Positions 6,768 through 7,296 of a DNA stretch of 7,296 nt are shown here, piece after piece. A program made the position numbers and the translations under genes. Under the pieces are notes generated by a model. The model did no database searches. It was not told the origin of the DNA and was given only the letters and a program-made list of their open reading frames with translations. Every line of letters begins with the position of its first letter. Positions within the stretch are counted from its first letter, which is position 1. Source of the stretch: Sulfurovum sp. (GTDB lineage: Bacteria > Campylobacterota > Campylobacteria > Campylobacterales > Sulfurovaceae); the NCBI GenBank assembly GCA_024763575.1, contig JANTFF010000027.1, positions 1-7,296 on the forward strand, in the 5' to 3' direction.

Positions 6768-7217
6768 CTATTTAGCTGTAGCGTTAGTTTCAGCTTTTGT
6801 AGAATTGCTCTCTGCTTTAGTTGCATTATCTTCAGCTTTTGTAGAATTGCTCTCTGCTTTAGTTGCATTATCTTCAGCTTTTGTAGAATTGCTCTCTGCT
6901 TTAGTTGTACTAGCTTCTGCTTTTTTATCACCACCAGCAATTTGTGTTGCAATATCTTCTATATCTTTATCTGAAAGTGCTTTTACTTGACCTTGCATAA
7001 CACCTTTCATAGCTCCACCAAAAGTTCCAGCTTTGTACCCTTTAAGTGCTTTTACAATTTCATCTTTAGGTAAATCTTTAACAATTTTAGAAACATTAAG
7101 TGCTTTTTTCTCAAAGTTTGCTCCGTGACATCCTGCACACGCTTTTGTATCATAAGCAGAAGCCGATACAGTTATAAGTCCTAAAGTTGCGATTGCGATT
7201 AAACTATGTTTTACCAT
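6768..7217 (-). CDS. secreted c553-like cytochrome c with tandem N-glycosylation-sequon tail
   Basis: A small periplasmic monohaem electron carrier, probably handing electrons to a terminal oxidase or reductase. The 149 residues comprise a signal peptide (1-21, basic start, hydrophobic core, ASA cleavage site before Tyr22), a class I cytochrome domain (about 22-95) and a tail (about 98-149). Haem is attached at CAGCH (27-31); Met70 or Met74 is the likely sixth ligand, and LSDKDIEDIATQI (81-93) is the usual last helix. The domain resembles Helicobacter/Campylobacter cytochrome c553. The tail is six heptads of the form TKAExNx. Their Asn residues are at 110, 117, 124, 131, 138 and 145, and each sits in E-x-N-x-T, which fits the PglB sequon. 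The only other N-x-S/T (Asn41, LNVS) lacks the acidic residue at -2. The ATG at 7217 has GGAG nine bases upstream. Glycosylation is inferred, not shown. Confidence 0.88.
   Translation of the reverse strand: MVKHSLIAIATLGLITVSASAYDTKACAGCHGANFEKKALNVSKIVKDLPKDEIVKALKGYKAGTFGGAMKGVMQGQVKALSDKDIEDIATQIAGGDKKAEASTTKAESNSTKAEDNATKAESNSTKAEDNATKAESNSTKAETNATAK
6789..6907 (-). repeat. 42-bp in-frame tandem repeat, about 2.8 copies
   Basis: Copies lie at 6790-6831, 6832-6873 and 6874-6907 (partial). The first two are identical at all 42 bases, and the third matches for 34 bases before diverging. The period is 14 codons, or two heptads (SNSTKAE and DNATKAE), so gain or loss of a unit keeps the cytochrome frame and changes the number of sequons by two. 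Sequence identity between copies points to recent expansion or ongoing homogenisation. Confidence 0.95.
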
Positions 7218-7264
7218 TTTTATATGCTCCGTAATTTAAATTTGTACATAATAATACTATTTTT

Positions 7265-7292
7265 ATTATAAAAGAACAAGATAATTTACCAA
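7265..7292 (-). promoter_or_regulatory. candidate sigma-70 promoter of the cytochrome c gene
   Basis: On the minus strand TTGGTA (7292-7287) is followed after 16 bases by a perfect TATAAT (7270-7265). Transcription would start near 7258, giving a leader of about 40 bases with GGAG at 7230-7227 before the ATG. The -10 is good and the -35 matches four of six consensus bases. The gene would then be expressed on its own. Confidence 0.5.
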
Positions 7293-7296
7293 AATA

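Noticed and set aside
6768..6900. Heptad tail of the cytochrome considered as a coiled coil
   Set aside because: Each heptad has only one small non-polar residue (Ala) and no a/d hydrophobic pattern; it looks like a soluble disordered tail.
6789..6907. Tandem repeat considered as a CRISPR array
   Set aside because: The copies are directly adjacent with no unique spacers, and they are in frame within a protein.
6764..6952. Minus-strand 62-residue ORF with QLKQRAILQKLKIM repeats
   Set aside because: It is an alternative frame of the 42-bp tandem repeat in the cytochrome tail; the frame with signal peptide and CAGCH is the real one.

Overview
The window is AT-rich and densely coded. It looks like a chromosomal segment from a Campylobacterota (Epsilonproteobacteria) bacterium. 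That placement is an inference from protein character: a CbiM starting with the MHIE-x-G pattern, a small c553-type cytochrome, and bacterial N-glycosylation sequons. No marker gene fixes the genus. There is no rRNA, tRNA, CRISPR array, insertion sequence or prophage, and no gene-free stretch longer than about 200 bases.

Left block (minus strand, 4367 down to 1). Three tightly spaced genes read as one operon. The first is a full-length electron-transfer-flavoprotein:quinone oxidoreductase (TTG start). The second is a single-chain ETF in which the beta and alpha subunits are fused. The third is malate dehydrogenase, cut by the window edge after 239 codons. The gaps are 32 and 17 bases. Together they suggest a route from flavoprotein dehydrogenases through ETF to the quinone pool, coexpressed with a TCA-cycle enzyme. 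The EtfB half has a DGDTA-type nucleotide site like that of ETFs from electron-bifurcating systems, although its partner looks like a classical one-piece ETF-QO.

Divergent intergenic region (4368-4569). This is very AT-rich and contains repeated, self-complementary TATAATTATA palindromes that place -10-like hexamers on both strands. It also has a short perfect inverted repeat.

Middle block (plus strand, 4570-6729). Three overlapping genes, cbiM, cbiK and cbiL, cover successive early steps of anaerobic cobalamin synthesis: cobalt uptake, cobalt insertion into sirohydrochlorin, and C20 methylation of cobalt-factor II. A 10-bp stem-loop terminator follows.

Right end (minus strand, 7217-6768). 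A small secreted monohaem cytochrome c converges on the cbi operon. Its C-terminal tail is the most striking thing in the window: six consecutive E-x-N-x-T motifs at an exact 7-residue spacing, each fitting the PglB N-glycosylation sequon (D/E-x-N-x-S/T). They are encoded largely by a near-perfect 42-bp tandem repeat. This looks like a natural multi-site glycosylated tail on a periplasmic electron carrier.
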